Assembly (NCBI GenBank): GCA_030141605.1
Contig: JAQGDQ010000001.1
Location: 2,762,501 to 2,826,500, forward strand
Origin: Tubiluchus corallicola
Taxonomy: Eukaryota > Priapulida > Priapulimorpha > Priapulimorphida > Tubiluchidae
Length of the DNA stretch: 64,000 nucleotides
Direction: 5' to 3'
A model generated the notes under the pieces. It had not been told where the DNA came from. It ran no database searches and saw only the letters and a program-made list of their open reading frames with translations. Position 1 is the first letter of the stretch; the number at the start of each line of letters is the position of its first letter. Positions 62,113 to 64,000 of this stretch are shown piece after piece. Made by a program: the position numbers and the translations under genes.

Positions 62113-63074
62113 AGTGGGCATAAACTGATCGCTTCAAAGGCAAGGTAGCCATCAAAAAAATTTTGCTGAGCTAATTAAGTCCAACCTCTCGACCTCCTCG
62201 CGATGCTCGGCGGTAACTACGTGGCTGTCACAGCTATGTAGACAAACAGAGAGGCTCTGGCAAAACTTGTTTCCAGTTTATATTACCATTGTTTAAAATT
62301 TCTTTTAGAAATGGATATTCCTTGGCAATTTACAAATGCATTTTTTACAATAATTTCGTCATTATGATTAGCTCCATTAATATCATCATAACATTAAACC
62401 TAATATCTAATGTTTTAAAGAGAGAAACTCTGCACACAGTTATTACGGAAATAATTGCAAATTTAAAAATGAGACAGATGCTGCTAAGCCTTCACAACAC
62501 CAAAAAGTAATTTTTAACATTTAGGAAAAGCAAGGTTAATTAGTTTTAATATTATCAGTAGTATTGTAACATGTAGGGCACTGTCCTACATGGCTCGCTA
62601 GCCCATGTAGGACACATAGATCGCTAGAACGTTTACTTATAAGAAAACAATCATTTGCCCAAGAGGTCGTGAAACGGATCACCTGTTTGTGAAGTGAGAC
62701 AAAATCAAAAATGATATACCTTAAACAAATGTTGAATTCGCAAAAAAGTGGTTTTTTTCACTTCAACAACATTAATATCGAAACCAAATTTAATATTGTC
62801 CGTTCTACCAGCTCAGAATAAAATTCTTTTATTTTATTAGATGTATGATAAATTATTCAACGTGTACTAACGTTTTTAATTACTATTATTACATAAACAA
62901 GGACAACGGACGGTGTCAGTACACTTAACGACTCAATTCGCGACCTGTCTCTAGTGTCCTACTTGGGCAGCCCATGTACGCCGCCACCTACTTGGGCTAG
63001 CACATGTACGCCGCGTCCTAGCCCAAGTACGCCAATTGGTCTACTTGGGCTAGTGGATTACTCGGCTCCCTACA

Positions 63075-64000
63075 TAAATCACTATGACAGACGACAAACA
63101 AGCGTACAAGAGATCAGCAGAGAAAATATAAACATTTGCAGTATGAAGTATACCTAATTGCAAAAGCTCAAAAAACAGTACATGAAACCATACAGAAAAC
63201 TATGCTTTCCAGATCTCCTTTACCATCACCAGATGAACCTTAAAGATGGTCTGCAAGACACGTTGCTGGTTTAACTGCACACAATCGCATGTGTATGTGC
63301 CTTCAAAATGCTGAGTATATTATAAAGGCTCAGTTATCTATGTTTCCATATCTCTGGTAAATTGTTATAGAGAAAAATTGGTTTTGAGTGGCGTTTATGT
63401 AGCATGCAGATTGCGAATGCAGATGTGTTTTCCACTTATGGAACAACCTGCAGAAAAAAAACAATAGGAAATACGCACAGAAATACGTAGGCTGCATAAA
63501 AAACGCGTGCATTAAAAACAATATAAACCGATTTTATCTATTCCACAACCCCAAACGCATCCGCATCCACTTCAGACAGTGACTAACGATCTCAATTAAC
63601 CCATGTGTGATTCTTGTGTGAATTTTGCGATCTCCTATGTTTCAAAATTAGATTAAAGTGGCGCTTCCCTAGCATCCAGAATGCGTTAGTTATGCATTAT
63701 CCACTTGCGGAATATAGGTAGAAAAAACATAATAGGAAATAATTCCAGAAAAAAATAATGCATAATGCAGGTCTGATAAACGGGTGCATTGAATACAATA
63801 TAAACCGTCTTTATCTATTATGCATCCGTATTCCACACGCCAGGTAAACGCTACTTAATAATTACTTTATCTGATTGGTCTTCATTTTGTGGCGAGCCAT
63901 AAAAATCAGCTGCCACTCTCCTTCTTTTATACGTTAATTTTTAGTTTTGTTTTAGCCACTATTTGCAATGAAACCAACGTTATAATTTTTGCAGTTCATA
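63075..64000. other. Right flank, nothing firmly recognised
   Basis: Two related pieces (GCATGCAGATTGCGAATGCA near 63402 and AGCATCCAGAATGCGTTAG near 63670, each followed by a TTTTCCACTT/ATCCACTTGCGG-like stretch and an ATATAAACCG block) suggest a diverged direct repeat of about 270 bp. No gene. Confidence 0.4.

Overview
The window is nuclear DNA of an animal: AT-rich, full of microsatellites and small transposons. Genes are split into short exons with GT/AG introns, and coding DNA is a small fraction. The three protein-coding genes I can recognise are conserved across Metazoa, so they do not fix the species. Intron sizes (0.1-3 kb), microsatellite load and transposon types fit a marine invertebrate, but that is only an inference. 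Nothing looks prokaryotic: no operons, no CRISPR array, no ribosome binding sites.

Layout. Bases 1 to about 32,100 hold no gene I can support. They contain simple repeats, a 150-bp tandem duplication, a tRNA-like SINE piece, a non-autonomous hAT element with an 8-bp target duplication (26456-27560), a long-armed inverted-repeat element (30846-31903), and some non-coding blocks that may be regulatory. Bases 32,129-61,100 form a compact three-gene block. CSNK2B (casein kinase 2 beta, minus strand) and POLE3 (histone-fold subunit of DNA polymerase epsilon/CHRAC, plus strand) are head to head and share a short promoter with a consensus E2F site. POLE3 and LRSAM1 (leucine-rich-repeat, SAM and RING E3 ubiquitin ligase, minus strand, 20 coding exons) are tail to tail. 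Their introns hold decayed LINE, hAT and GIY-YIG element pieces and one short terminal-inverted-repeat element. Bases 61,300-63,074 are a 1.8-kb DNA transposon with 34-bp terminal inverted repeats, a TAA target duplication, arrays of subterminal motifs and a Ulp1-protease-like fragment. The rest has no recognised gene.

The exon models were built by hand from conserved protein similarity and splice signals. All three close in frame with the expected lengths: CK2 beta 221 aa, POLE3 204 aa, LRSAM1 739 aa.

The genes act in separate processes: kinase regulation, DNA replication/chromatin, and ubiquitin/endosome trafficking. Their linkage is suggestive because human CSNK2B lies in the MHC (6p21) while POLE3 and LRSAM1 lie on 9q32-q33, in an MHC-paralogous region. 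The oddest gene-level features are a triplicated 39-bp splice acceptor before the last POLE3 exon, an in-frame upstream ATG that could extend CK2 beta by 53 residues, and a divergent POLE3 tail with two SUMO-interaction-like motifs.
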